DNA of 64,000 nucleotides from Tamarix chinensis (lineage: Eukaryota > Streptophyta > Magnoliopsida > Caryophyllales > Tamaricaceae). A program made the position numbers and the translations under genes. Below, one piece after another: positions 10,418 through 21,500 of the stretch. Where the stretch lies: assembly GCA_030549775.1 (NCBI GenBank), contig CM060175.1:105455422-105519421 (forward strand), read 5' to 3'. Every line of letters begins with the position of its first letter. Position 1 is the first letter of the stretch. Under the pieces are notes generated by a model. The model was not told the DNA's origin and searched no databases. It saw only the letters and a program-made list of their open reading frames with translations.

Positions 10418-11499
10418 TTTAACATCCCATAATTTACTACTATTTTTTTATTTTGCAGAAGCAATAATAATAAAATAATGAATATTACATCGCATCCAAC
10501 ATAGAAAATATACCCCTTATACCCAATTTATATCAAGTGCAAGGCTAACAAGTAACTCGTATCTAGAGATCAAGTATGGCAAGCACTTAACCCCATAATG
10601 GTATAAGATTACGAAGTAGAGAGGAGAGGGAGAATGTAATAGAAAATAAAGGATTAAAAGTGCAAAGAGAGAGATATTTGGACAACCATGCTTTCAACCA
10701 ACCTAAATAAGCACTTATTATAGACAATCACATCAAAACATTAATAATTATTTACCTATAAAACTGAATGGAATTTGTTCACGGGATTGAGCAACACCTA
10801 TAAAAGGAATGATTAGTACACTACATATTGATTAAGATAAAAATACTCATCAATAGATTAAGGCATGCATAAAATTCATGATTCATATATGTTCATGTGT
10901 AATACCCCGTATTTTTAAAATCCAGATTTATTAAGTTTAATGATTTTATTAGCGTAATTTGATGTAAACCATTAATTATTTTAATTTCGATTCGTTTTAT
11001 GGATTTATCGACGATTTTGAATTCATAATTGAATGTAATTAATCATTTTCGGGAAGTAATATTTTATCGATGTTTTAATTAATTGAATGTAATATTTTCG
11101 GGAAGTTTAAATTAAAAATATTTTCGGAACTTATTTAAGAATTTCTTTTTGAAATTTATTTTCTTCCGTTCTACGCTTTTTAGTTTGCGGAAAACCGATT
11201 TTGGAAATTATTAAAATTAGTCTTGATTTATTAGAATTTGACTTAAATATTTTATTATAGGTTTTTAAATATTATTTTAGGGTCTTATAATGTATTTCCG
11301 TAAATAATAAAAAAAATTTACGTTCGATGGTAAATTCTTCCGAAAATGTTTCCGAAATTCTTTATATAGCTTTTTATTAATTTTAAGCCTTCGGATAGTT
11401 TCGAAATAATTTTTATTTAATAAATTTTAGATAAAATCTTCCAATATTAATTTTTAAGTTTTTAATATTTTATTTGATACTTGTTTTTGTAAAAAAAAA

Positions 11500-11880
11500 A
11501 AAAAAACCTGTCGGGACCCCGAGCCCCCCTCTCTTCTTTTTCTTTCTCTCTTCCCTTTCCCGGCTCCCTTTCTCCCTGTCCCCTGCACCCCTGCACCCTA
11601 GCCTCCCTCGCCCCTCTCCATCTCCCCAGCTCCTCCTCTCTGCCCCTCCGTCGTCGATCATCGACCTCCAACCGCCGGCCACCACCGTCGGCCGCTGTAG
11701 CAGCAACAACCACTAGCAGCAACACGTGGACAGCAGCAGCGACGGCAGAGCGCAGCAGCAACGAGCCGCACAGCTTGCGCTACCACCCGGTCACCGGCGA
11801 GCTCGGGCGATCACCGACGAGCAGTCCTTGGCCCCCGACGAAGCTTTCCTGGCCTCCCCTTGCCCCGATTCGTTGATTTT
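11500..11880 (+). other. Pyrimidine-rich tract of LTR-C
   Basis: A C/T-dominated stretch follows a run of about 16 A. Open frames here on both strands are composition artefacts with no family resemblance. It may be part of the transcribed leader of the element, because similar tracts sit in the same relative place in LTR-A, LTR-E and (reversed) LTR-B and LTR-G. Confidence 0.6.
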
Positions 11881-13658
11881 CATTTGGTATAATTTCCGAA
11901 AAACCCTAACCCTTGTTTTGATTAATTGGGTATGAATTAGCTTATAAAAAGCTAAATTGATTGTTTGTTTATGTATGTATATGCTGTAAGATTGATTTGG
12001 ATAGGTTAATTGTATGGTTATGTTGAGATTTTGGAAAAATTGGATTTTTAGTCGGGTTATGCCCAAATTTTTCGGATCCGCTCGTTTTTGCGATTTTGGA
12101 CAAATTGATTATACAATATGTTTTAAAATGTATCCAATTTCATTTTGGAACCGTCAATTTGAGAAATTTATGCAGGTTTTATCGGAAATTGATTCCTAGG
12201 TCAATTTTGGGTGTAATGAAATTGGGTCGTATAATTGAGCCGTCCCGCTCAATTGATTTTATAATATCGTTTAAAATGTATTTAATTTTATATTGGAAGT
12301 GTCGATTTGGAAAAAATTGTGCGTAATTGATCGGAATTGGATTTTTAGGTCAAAACTCCCGCGGGTTTAAATTGGTTTGGGTAATCGGGTTATTTTATTC
12401 AATTGACTATATAAATTATACTATAATATGTTTAATTACATTTTCGAACCGTCAATTGATATGTTTTGGCAAGAATTGATCGGGTTTGCGTTCGGGCTCG
12501 AAAACCCTAATTGTGCTAAATTACGTATTTCTTTTATTGGTTTTGAGCAATTGATTATTTGACATGTTATAAAATGCGTTTAATTGCATTTCTAAACATT
12601 CAATTTGATTAAATTTATAGAATTTTAACGAATTGTATTTTCGGGCCTAAAACCCTAAGTTTCAAGTGAAATTATGAAATCGGTTACTTGTATTGTTGTT
12701 TCCTAAAATTGAATGTATAGAAATAGTTGAAATGGTATTAATTGCTTTCTAATACCTTTAGTTTGAATTAATTAAATTGAATTACTTGAGTTTGTGTCGT
12801 GGGCTTTAAAACCCTAATTTTCGAGGATGATTTGATAGAATTGATTTTTGCTATGTGTATCTTATCTAATCGAATTCTATCTTTGGATTTTAAATCATTT
12901 AAATTCTGTTTTAACTTAATCGGTTTGGATTTGGTTCTATGTAAATTATTAGGCTACCTATTTAGTTGTAAAACCTAGTAAATAAGTTATTTTCGATAAA
13001 TTAACTTATGATCGATTATTCTTTCTCGGGATTTCCAAATTAAGTTGAAATGTCCCAAGTGATATTTGTATTAATCCGTTTTGATTTAGTTTTAACCTTA
13101 AATCTTAATAAAGCTACGCTTTTAAGTTCTAATTTTTGGTCACATTTTCTAAGAAAGATCATTTGTGTTGTTTGTATTTATTTAATTAGAATATGTGAAT
13201 TATTGATTGATAGAATAGTTTCTAATTTAGTTTTCGATTTCTATCGGATCTAGGAAAGCTTTCTCGTGGATCCACGAGCTAGGGATCTCTCTCCCTCTTA
13301 TCTCGCTTAGCTAGCTTCGGATCCAGGTAAGTCTCTACTTACCTCTACTTATGAGTGTTTAGTAAGGATGTAACTAAGGCCTTTGTGTGTTACGTGATTG
13401 TATGGCTGGGTGCTTTGTATTAATGTTACATTATGTATTGGATGCATGCCCTAACTTATCTTATGTATAGCGCAGCTTGGAGTGAGGTACATCCTATATG
13501 TGTGTTATGATGATGTGCATGCCATGTAATTGTTGTGATACTACATTGCGATATAATATGGCCCTCTTGGACATGTATGTCAAGGGCGGATTGTGATTCA
13601 ATAAGACACGGATAAGACATTAATCACGTAAAGCAAAAGATGTTGAGCCGAGCCCAAT

Positions 13659-14014
13659 CCGGTCCACCGGTAAGAATAGTGGTCAGAGGCGTTCTGCCCT
13701 GTGTGTTTCGTTCCGGTCCACCGGCTATAATAGTGGTCAGAGGCGTTCTGCCCTATGTGTTTACATCCGGTTCACCGGTTATAATAGTGGGGGATCTCGG
13801 CTCGACAGACCCAAGTAAATAAGTTAATCCATGGGAAAATACTAAGTACATACAGCGAAACACCATGTGAGTCGGGGCCAGTCCGGTCCACCGGTCAGAA
13901 TAGTGGTCAGAGGCGTTCTGCCCTGTGTGTTTCGTTCCGGTCCACCGGCTATAATAGTGGTCAGAGGCGTTCTGCCCTGTGTGTTTACTTCCGGTCCACC
14001 GGCTATAATAATGG
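13659..14014 (+). repeat. 54-bp repeats, 3 + 3 copies, in LTR-C
   Basis: Six copies of a 54-bp unit built on CCGGTCCACCGG and ATAGTGGTCAGAGGCGTTC. The CCGGTCCACCGG core starts at 13659, 13713 and 13767 (as CCGGTTCACCGG), then after a spacer at 13883, 13937 and 13991. Spacing is exactly 54 bp within each array and 224 bp between them, so the whole three-copy array was itself duplicated. Related units occur in LTR-E (17755-18180) and, reversed, in LTR-G (58070-58530). Confidence 0.95.
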
Positions 14015-14690
14015 GGCTCCCGCACTCACATGGACTATTAAAGAATATGTGTTGAATGAACATATTATTAATGAGAATAAAGAATAAGTCTAATTGGACC
14101 ATGGCCAGCTTTTATTATATGTATTACCACATGCTGCTTATGTGCATAATGAGTCACTTTATATTTCGGTTATACCACGCTTATATGTTAAATGAGATGT
14201 TGCATATGTTTTATATGTTACTATGAGTGTATGGCAAGATTCATGATGTGGGTTGTGAGTATGTAGGATATTGTATTAACCTATTGTACTATAATTTAAT
14301 ACACACTTGATGATATCCCTCCTATATAATAGGGTAGCGAGACTTACTCAGTATTGGACCCGTACTGATACTACCTTGGTTGAATGGGTCCTGTGATGAT
14401 CCACCGATGGTGGGGAGCAGACCTCTTGTGCAGGTTTAAGATCGGATACTGTGTTGGGGTGGAAGCCTTGACTTGAGTGAGTAGGCAATCCAGATATTGA
14501 TCCTTCGAGATTTATTTTTGTTTAGCTATATTTTGTATTACGTTCTTGTTTCGAGAAACATATTCTGAGGTTGTAATCCCAAATCGTATTCTAACTTCTG
14601 TTTGAATTACCTCTTATTAAGGATCTATGTTAAATGTTGTCTTGTGTTTTTTGATACTTCGTACTAAATGTTGATCGGATTTAGCCTTAG

Positions 14691-14736
14691 CACTTAGTAC
14701 TGGAATGGTAGGAGTGAACCGGTCTGGTACTAAGTG
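14691..14736 (+). other. Conserved LTR stem-loop, LTR-C copy
   Basis: Arms CACTTAGTAC (14691-14700) and GTACTAAGTG (14727-14736) pair perfectly over 10 bp around a 26-nt loop. GGCGGTAATACC follows at once. It lies about 100 bp from the LTR end. Homologous stem-loops with different arm sequences occur in LTR-A, LTR-D, LTR-E and LTR-G; see findings. Confidence 0.7.
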
Positions 14737-15034
14737 TGGCGGTAATACCCCCTAGTTTACGGTTTTATCCTTTGCTTCCGCTAAGCCTTTTGATTTTAAA
14801 CAAAATTTTTCAGTAGTAAATTTGGGGGTGTTACATCATGATACTAGATGGATCAAAAGAAAACTAGGTTAGGGTTTAACATTAAGTGATCATAATATTC
14901 CATTTATTTAGTCACATTGAGATAAGGGAACCATTTGTAATACAACCACTCTTCTTGTAATGCCCCTAAATTTAGTACTTAAAAATGTTATTTTGTAAAA
15001 GCGTAACATCAAAGTAACATTTGTTACCACCACA

Positions 15035-15074
15035 CTTAGCATAACCCTGATTTCCTTATTTTTTTTATGCTAAG
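15035..15074 (-). other. Conserved LTR stem-loop, LTR-D copy
   Basis: Plus-strand arms CTTAGCATAA (15035-15044) and TTATGCTAAG (15065-15074) pair perfectly over 10 bp with a 20-nt loop, 79 bp from the LTR end. On the element's own strand it is followed by GTGTGGTGGTAACAA, equivalent to the GGCGGTAATACC motif of LTR-C. Confidence 0.7.
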
Positions 15075-15836
15075 CACTGAGGCTCAAAATAAGTCATATC
15101 AAAACAAAGTAGTAGAAAGATGACATAATAACATAGATAAATGTTATAAATAAAAACCCTTCATATAATAACGATAAGCAAAATACAATATGGGGCATAA
15201 AAGTTCAAAGGAAAACTGACTAAAATTTAGCACACAAAGGTACGATGCCAGTTTTTCCCTAAATCTTAGACCTTATAGCCCATTTCAAGAATATAATCTC
15301 CTCCTAAGGATCCCATTGATCCTATCCATACTTATTGTAATGCCCTAAATTTTATCTAATCTAATTCTAAGTAATTAATCTCTTAACCTAATTTTAATCT
15401 TAAAAATTCATATATTTTTTTACCTTACCTTAACTCCCTAATCCTATATCTTAATCCAATCCTAATCTTTGTTCTAAGTTATTAAGATTTTTTAAACCTA
15501 AACCTAACTTTGGATGGTTGATAATTAATTTGTTCTAGTAACCTAATCTAAATTATTTTATTCTAATCCTAATTCTAATCATACCTTATTCCCTCTCCCC
15601 TTTTACTCTCTCTTTTCCCCCTTTCATTTTCTTTTATTTTTCCTTCCCCCACCTGAACATCTTTTCTTTCTTCTCCCTTTTTTCCTACAAGAAACATTCC
15701 CTCGACCATGCCCTCTACCATGCTGCCATAGTTGCCTGACCTACACCCTACCTTTATCATCACCCATGCCTTGTGCTCATGGGTCTTGGTTGAAATTTTT
15801 TCCCGATCGTCACCCCTTCTCCGTTTCTTCTGCACG

Positions 15837-15837
<1 letters not shown>

Positions 15838-15881
<44 letters not shown>

Positions 15882-16124
15882 GAAGGTCTCATACACACTA
15901 TTTTTAAAATACACTTGTAGGAATCAATCATAACCATTAGATTAGTATTTCATCAATGGTCAAGATTTAGTAAATAACTAACTTGAATTTATTTTAATCT
16001 TGACCCTTCAATCTTCTAGATCTAATGGTAATTAAAGGTTCCTACATTTGTATTTTAAGTAATGGTTTGTACAAGAGCCTAAATCTATATATATATATAT
16101 ATATATATTTACACACACACACAC
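15838..16124. mobile_element. MITE copy 1 inside a TA microsatellite, LTR-E
   Basis: Between a (TA)n tract (about 15838-15876) and another (about 16086-16108, then a CA repeat to 16124) lies a roughly 210-bp unit, 15877-16086, beginning AGGGTGAAGGTCTCATACAC and ending AAGAGCCTAAATCTATA. Its ends form a long imperfect inverted repeat of about 70 bp: CTTGTAGGAATCA-ACCATTAGAT near the left matches, reversed, ATCTAATGGT-TTCCTACATT near the right. A second copy lies at 21259-21470. The arrangement recalls the microsatellite-targeting Micron elements described in rice; membership is inference. Confidence 0.7.
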
Positions 16125-17754
16125 TTGTCACATTTAATGCTTCAAATACCACCCTTCCTTCCTCTAATTTCTATCATAAAATAATACCCCAACCAAAAAC
16201 CTCTCTCATTCTCTTCCTACTTCTCGCTATCACTAAAATACACCACCATAACTCACCATCGAACCATACTCCCTTGCATTGGCATCCCTAGTTGTTTCTT
16301 TCCCCCAACCACAATCCACTTCTGCCATTCCCCCACCCCACCACTAAAAGCCCTTGTCAAAGTACCTTACCCCTCCTCGGCCACAACCACCAAACTACAC
16401 CCATTCCCCTTCGGTAAAACCCACTGAAACCCCCACTTCCCTTCGGCCAAAGCCATATATCCTTACCCATCACCTTCGTAATTTTTCACCATTGCACACC
16501 CTTTATAAATGGCACAAACTGTCATTGCTACCCCCTTAGTTTGGCCCCTTTAACCATTTCATTCCCTTTATTGCACAAGTTTTACTAAAGCACTTTGACT
16601 TAGTTCTTACTCCATTATTTCCCTATCTATTACCTTAAATTTTCATTAACTATACCATTAAGATCTAATTGTGTTTTATTATTCTTTCTTAGTTGGTTTT
16701 TTGAAGGTTCCAAAAGAGGTAGAATAGGATAAGCGTGCTTAGAAACTAGTGTATTTTCCGGTAAGGATTAAAGTCATAATAGGGTTTATGTGTTAAATGC
16801 TATGTATTATTGTGTGTATTATCATATTGTTATGATTATTTTGTTAAATTAATTATTTTTAATATTAATATATGGCTATGTGATATTATATGATGAAAAA
16901 TGAGTAAGCTGAGAAACATACAATATCGTTACAATAATTACTATGTTGAAAACCCTAAGAGAATCAGTGTGATATATGGCTATGATATGTGTTTGATAAA
17001 CTATTATAAGTGGAAAATAAGTATATTTAATATTTATGGTGATGTATAAATTGAGGATTTAAAAATAATGACATTAAACATACAAGGTTTTTATGAAATA
17101 ATGATGTTTGGTTATCCTTAAGGTAATTTTTGTTAATATGTGTTAAATATGAAAATTTAGGTATTTTAATATTTTTAATGGTTTTTAATATGATAATAAC
17201 ATCATTTGTAGTGCTTGGAGTATTTATGAATGGCCTAAGTCCAAATAAAATGAGAAAATGACTTAAATGGGGAATAGTAATCCTAGGAATGAGGATATTA
17301 GCGCATGTGTAAGATGTTAGATTTAGACCATGATTTTTTAATATATTGTTAATATATGTATTTTAGGAATGTGTATTGAATTTGGAGATTATACGAGTCG
17401 TATGGTAAAAGTTGTGAGTTGTGAAATTAGGATTTTATAACCAAAGTGAATAATAACTCTTGAGATAGGACTATTATCAAGCGTGAAGACATTAGAGTTA
17501 TAATTTATTTTTAGGTATTATGATAATAATAATATTTGGGGAATTTGAGATACATTTGGTGGATAAATGACCAATATAGAGTAAGTTATGCCTATAATGT
17601 GAATTTGAAGTTTCTTAGGGAGATTATGGACCTATTTTATGAGGACGACTTTGATAACCATGTGGTTGCTCTTTTATATTTTAAATAATGTTTTTTTCTT
17701 ACCAAACCAATTATTAATAATATATTAATCACTTAAAGTGAAATATCACATAAG

Positions 17755-18180
17755 TCCAACCAAGGGATTGTGTCTATTCTACCAGACGATAATAGTGGCT
17801 CAAATGTGTTTTTTTCCTTAGAGGTGCATCAGTCTGTTCCATTGGATTAAGAATAGTGGATCCCTAAACTCAATGTGAATGAGAATAATATTTGAGATAA
17901 GTAATTGATGAATATAACATTAATTATTTAAAGCGAAAGATTACACGAGTTAGGATCAAGGGGTTGTGTCCGTTCCACCAGAAGATAGTTGTGGCACAGG
18001 TGTGTTCTTTCCTGAAAGGTACTTTAGACCATTCCAATAGTTTAAGAATAGTAGTTAGTAGAATTTTTTTCTAGTATATTTTAGGTCCATTTCATTGGAC
18101 AATAATAGTGGCTCAGGTATATTGTGTCTTACAGGTATTTCAGTCTGTTTCACTAGATTTAGAACAGTAGGAGTCATTGA
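17755..18180 (+). repeat. Diverged CCACCGG/ATAGTGG-type repeats in LTR-E
   Basis: Imperfect copies of TCCACCAGA-GATAATAGTGGC and GGTGCATCAGTCTGTTCCA-type units begin near 17775, 17830, 17978, 18028 and 18090. They are clearly related to the 54-bp units of LTR-C but with many changes, and hold the same relative position before the LTR end. Confidence 0.65.
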
Positions 18181-18685
18181 ACTCAACTTAAATAAAAAAA
18201 TAGAATATATTATATTTAATAATGAGACCCAGAATTAGGAATTGCCTTTATTACTTTATGTATCAATCAAGCGTGCTTATTATCCAATGTGAACCCATAT
18301 AGTTCTTTATATCTCTTACTTGCGTGTATTTTGACCTTACTTAGTATATAGTGTATTGATCATCTTTTTTTATGGTTGTCGCTCATTCTTATGAGTATAA
18401 AACTTAGATGCTTACGTGTAGGTCAATGAGGATCTATTGGATGACTTTGTTTCACATGATGCCTTATGTGTGGAGGAGTAACTTTATGTATCAGGTTGGG
18501 TGTATAGTCATTTATACTGTTATTGCTTTAGCCCGGATACCTATTTGGACTCTTAGTCCTAATGTATCCATTTTATGTAATTTAACATTATACTCAGAGT
18601 TAATTTACAAACATATATTTAAGTTTATGAAAGTTCTATCATTTTCTATGTATCATGTTTTTTGTTCTAATTGCTTTGTCTCGTG

Positions 18686-18726
18686 ATTGATGTAAGGATG
18701 GTATGGTAATATAGACTTACGTCAAT
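18686..18726 (+). other. Conserved LTR stem-loop, LTR-E copy
   Basis: Arms ATTGATGTAAG (18686-18696) and CTTACGTCAAT (18716-18726) pair over 11 positions, ten Watson-Crick and one G-U, around a 19-nt loop. GGCGATAATACC follows at 18730. It lies 76 bp from the LTR end. The arm sequence is wholly unlike that of LTR-C although position and downstream motif agree. Confidence 0.7.
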
Positions 18727-20677
18727 TATGGCGATAATACCTAGCTATTTTGGTATCACTCTTTCACTAATTTTTTTTAGTTGTAAATTTTGGGACTTTA
18801 CACTTATAAGACTCAAGTCACTCTATGCACTATATATAATCATTTGCAATTATAGTATGAATACAAGTTTCTCGTACTAAGTAAATCACAACTCCTCCCA
18901 AGAAGTAGTAAGCTCACATTGCACATAATCATACAATAATTATATATATACTTGAAGAACAAAAAATGTATGCAATAAAAATATACAAATAACATGCTAT
19001 AACATATACGACATCACAGCATCATGCTCTACAACCAACATGCTTAACCATTTCATATCCATATAAAAAACACACATTAACCACATCATAACCCATGACT
19101 AGTTAGGTAGTGCACTAAGGCTATACTGACCAACCAACCAATATGATTTCAAATACCAAAGTTAGGACATGAGAGAAACTACCAAACTAACAATCTAAGA
19201 TATACAAATGCCATGAAATAAATACTTCCCTATTATTTAGTTTACTTGAGGAAAGTTGATATCAATTCGGTGACACTAACACACACTCTATCATACTAGT
19301 GCATGAAAGTAGTGCAATACCCTTATTCCTTAGAATCTAAGGACACTAATGTACACTTGCTCATACTGGCACACATAGGAAGAATAATACACTTATACCT
19401 ATTAGGTTACCTAATCCATAAATATTGATACCCCCTAAGAAGATAAAAGAACTAATTAGAGTAGATGTAGGGCCTTATTAGGGCATGGTAACACACCAAT
19501 GAAACAACCCAAACCAAATCAAGGACTAAATATCTTTTTCAAGGTAGTTATCCCTAAAGATCCAACATTCCCGAACTCAAGGTCTTCCACTTTAAATATT
19601 AATTTTTTTAGATGATCACAAATATCACATAATGCACAACAATTATAATTTCATACTTAACCATATTTCCTATATTTTCAGTTTATCTAGGTCAATGCTA
19701 AGGTTAATAGTCCAAGATAGAGTCAAAGTCAACACTAAGGTCAACCTAATAATATACTAAGGCCATCATATGTCCAATTCTTCACATTAGGCGCATGGGG
19801 TTAAAAAGGACCAACATGACTTGAAAACTATTATTAAAATATTATCCAATTTAATACCAATCTTCATTATAATGATAATTTATCATGAAAAGTTTAAAAG
19901 ACAATAATTTAAAACACTTTAACATGTAGGCAATTTCTAACACTATACGATTGACTATATTTTCCTTTATACATATATTTAGCATTTTATCCATACAAAG
20001 CCCTAAGTATGCATTTCTAATATGTCATCTTCTATGCAAAACATGCATGTAGATTTAAAGCATGAATCAATATTTAAGTTAGCAGTATATATCATGGTAC
20101 ATGCTAGAAAGCATTTATATCCCTAGAGCATACAAATGGATATTAACACAAAACTTATCCTAATTATGCTTGAGTAATATCATGTACATATCAAACCTAG
20201 CTACAACTTTCAAGGTCTATCATAGAACACTTAGGATGGAAGGAAAATAATTTGACAGTGCCACATGTCCTAACTAAACCCTATTTATGCATCCATTAAT
20301 CTTTTACATATTCCACATGCATATATATCCCATATTTAATAACGAGTCAAATGTACATGCTAAATATTTAAGATTTTTCTTTCACTTTTTCACATGATTT
20401 TATAAAACTTACAAAAAATAAAACCATAGCATGATTCTAGCTCTAAATAACCTATCACGTTTATACATAAAGTTTAATATTTCATGAGTGATTGGATTTG
20501 CCTAAATCCAAGCTACATAAAAGCACAACATTTTATCTTCTCCACAAAACCTTAAGGATTACCTAAACAAGTAACACCCACAAATATATATTACCATCTA
20601 AAAACAGTGCAACAATAAACAAAAATTAATAAAACTAAGTGACAAAGGAACAAAAGATAATTGAGGCAAATGAAAGT

Positions 20678-21469
20678 ATAGTACCCCAATTTTATAAAAT
20701 TGTATTATTATTATAATTATGAAAAACTATTTTTAATCAAATATTGTAATACCCTAATCTTCTAAAATGTGTTTATAATAACATCTCTTAGGATTTAGAG
20801 TTCTGTAAGACTTCTGTTCTCCTTTTGACCATTTAACTTCTTCTAAACCTTTCTATTTTGATCATATTTTAATTCCTCAACTTTATATTATTGTCCTAGG
20901 GCTTTTCAAAATTTTAAATGGAGATTATTGAGAAAAAAAACTATTTACAACAATTTCTTAACAATTACTTGCATATTAATTCCAAAAATGAAAATTTTAA
21001 CCATAAAAAATTTATGAAACTTTATTGATATTTATAGTTTGGAATTTTTCTCATTTTTGGAAAAATTCTATCAAATTTAGGCATAATTCACTCCAAAAAA
21101 TCAACTTTATCTAAATGAAATGCATCGCAACTATCCTAATTAATTTCTTATCTTCCTAAAATATATAAACTAAAGAGGTACCCTTTTTTTTTTTACTTGT
21201 AGGGGGACGTTTGAACCTGGCACATATGTTGTCTCTCTTATTATATATATATATATATAGGGTGAATGTCCCATACAAACCCTTCCTAATATACATATAT
21301 AGGAATCAATCTTAACCATTAGATTAGTATTTGATCAATGGTCAAGATTTAGTAAATACCTAATCTAAATTTATTTTAATCTCGGCCCTTAAATCTTCTA
21401 GATATAACGGTAATTAAGAGTTCCTACTTTTGTATTTTAAATAATGGTTTGTACATGAGCCTAAATCTA

Positions 21470-21500
<31 letters not shown>

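Larger units (their letters stand above)
10898..14835 (+). mobile_element. LTR-C, solo LTR 3938 bp, Tekay/Del-like gypsy, perfect TSD
   Basis: Starts TGTAATACCCCG at 10898 and ends GGGGGTGTTACA at 14835, the classic ends of long Tekay/Del chromovirus LTRs. It is flanked by a perfect 5-bp target duplication, TCATG at 10893-10897 and at 14836-14840. No internal domain and no second LTR lie between, so it is a solo LTR left by recombination between the two LTRs of one element. Inside: AT-rich start, poly-A then pyrimidine-rich tract (11500-11870), a long T-rich stretch, two 54-bp repeat arrays (13659-14014), the CTTACTCAGTAT block (about 14344), a stem-loop (14691-14736) and the end. Lineage is inferred from ends and length, since no protein domain is left. 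Confidence 0.88.
15336..18802 (+). mobile_element. LTR-E, solo LTR 3467 bp with perfect TSD
   Basis: Starts TGTAATGCCC at 15336 and ends TTTTGGGACTTTACA at 18802. It is flanked by the perfect 5-bp duplication CTTAT at 15331-15335 and 18803-18807. No retrotransposon protein domain is present, so it is a solo LTR, inserted into minus-strand LTR-D. Inside: pyrimidine-rich tracts (15580-15700 and 16130-16560), a TA-microsatellite-embedded MITE (15877-16086), diverged CCACCGG/ATAGTGG-type repeats (about 17755-18180), a stem-loop (18686-18726) and the conserved end. Family assignment rests on ends, size and shared internal order with LTR-C. Confidence 0.87.
14956..20672 (-). mobile_element. LTR-D, minus-strand long LTR, right end not found
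   Basis: Left end at 14956 (TGTAATGCCCCTAAATTTAGTACT) is the complement of an LTR 3' end. It carries the stem-loop at 15035-15074. The body is cut by LTR-E: CTTAT sits on both sides of that insertion and the sequence continues from 18808. The stretch 19080-19620 aligns by eye with 58600-58980 of LTR-G, sharing CATACTGG-GCACA, ACCTAATCCATAA, TACCCCCTAA and CTTCCACTTTAA blocks in the same order. That confirms a minus-strand LTR of the same superfamily. LTR-F then interrupts at 20673-20677. I could not find the right end or a partner for the CTTCT flank at 14951-14955. Confidence 0.6.

Noticed and set aside
11462..11761. Open frames on both strands in the 11.5 kb C/T-rich tract
   Set aside because: Caused by skewed composition next to a poly-A run inside LTR-C; no protein family and frames open on both strands.
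13640..14055. Regular 54-bp repeats as a possible CRISPR array
   Set aside because: The repeats are contiguous with near-identical 'spacers', lie in a plant LTR, and occur as an internal duplication; no cas genes and eukaryotic context.
20745..20760. TGTAATACCCT at 20745 as the true start of LTR-F
   Set aside because: Its upstream flank (AATAT) does not match the flank after 23734, whereas AAAGT does at 20673-20677. Kept as an alternative only.
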